Shown here piece after piece: positions 5,729 to 5,776 of a DNA stretch of 5,776 nt (position 1 is its first letter; each line of letters opens with the position of its first letter). The notes beneath the pieces were generated by a model. It was not told the origin of the DNA, searched no databases, and saw nothing but the letters and a program-made list of their open reading frames with translations. Source of the DNA: Nitrospirota bacterium (lineage in GTDB: Bacteria; Nitrospirota; CAKKRA01; 9FT-COMBO-42-15). A program made the position numbers and the translations under genes. The stretch covers positions 1 through 5,776 of the forward strand of contig JACRON010000156.1 of NCBI GenBank assembly GCA_016214425.1, in the 5' to 3' direction.

Positions 5729-5756
5729 TTTGTATAATTATTTCAAGGGGGGTCAA
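5729..5756 (-). promoter_or_regulatory. Possible sigma70-type promoter for the minus-strand genes
   Basis: On the minus strand TTGACC (5756-5751, five of six matches to TTGACA) is followed after 16 bases by TACAAA (5734-5729, four of six to TATAAT). It points toward the 78-aa gene and would give a leader of roughly 100 bases that includes the composite palindrome. The -35 hexamer is itself part of a TTGACCC word identical to the heptamer repeated at 2173-2200. The -10 match is modest and the region is A+T-rich, so chance is a real possibility. Confidence 0.3.
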
Positions 5757-5776
5757 GGATTCAAGGGTCTATATGA

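Noticed and set aside
5711..5738. Plus-strand TATAAT (5733-5738) with TTACCC 16 bases upstream
   Set aside because: The -10 is perfect but the -35 matches only three of six bases, the region is A+T-rich, and no plus-strand gene start is visible before the window ends.

Overview
All recognisable genes in this window lie on the minus strand and read right to left, with short gaps, so most of it looks like one transcription unit. The DNA is moderately A+T-rich. The proteins are a NorD-type von Willebrand factor A (VWA) protein, a TorD-type chaperone, a ferredoxin-like protein with four [4Fe-4S] motifs, and an FAD/NAD(P)-dependent oxidoreductase. They suggest an anaerobic or microaerophilic respiratory bacterium with a cell envelope that exports proteins. 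A Nitrospirota- or Desulfobacterota-like lineage would fit, but this is a low-confidence inference from gene content alone.

Layout in transcription order. 5776-5623 is a leader with a possible promoter and a composite palindromic repeat whose ends read GTAG...CTAC. 5622-5386 is a 78-aa protein I do not recognise. 5314-3128 is a 728-aa NorD-like VWA protein with a complete MIDAS metal-binding motif. 3100-2252 is a TorD/DmsD-family chaperone with an extra N-terminal segment. 2166-1462 is the four-cluster ferredoxin-like protein with a strongly lysine-rich N terminus. 1460-1432 is a perfect palindrome one base after the ferredoxin stop. 1407-266 is the oxidoreductase gene, broken by an apparent internal deletion plus frame change. 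242-105 holds two unrelated repeat elements. 87-1 is the first 29 codons of an exported protein that runs off the left edge.

How the genes may work together (inference): the TorD-like chaperone normally serves a molybdenum or tungsten enzyme, the four-cluster protein is the usual electron-transfer partner of such an enzyme, and the oxidoreductase could link it to NAD(P)H. NorD-like VWA proteins normally act with a MoxR/NorQ/CbbQ-type AAA+ ATPase to activate a metalloenzyme. Neither the catalytic enzyme nor the ATPase is in this window.

The most unusual spot is the start of the ferredoxin gene. An ATG with an ideal ribosome binding site overlaps the torD-like stop codon, but it is out of frame with the ferredoxin. 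Between them lie two different heptanucleotide repeat tracts and an A7 run. One extra heptamer, one extra A, or a -1 slip at the A7 run would join the frames. This may be a phase-variable or frameshift-controlled start, or the scar of repeat insertion, or a sequencing error.
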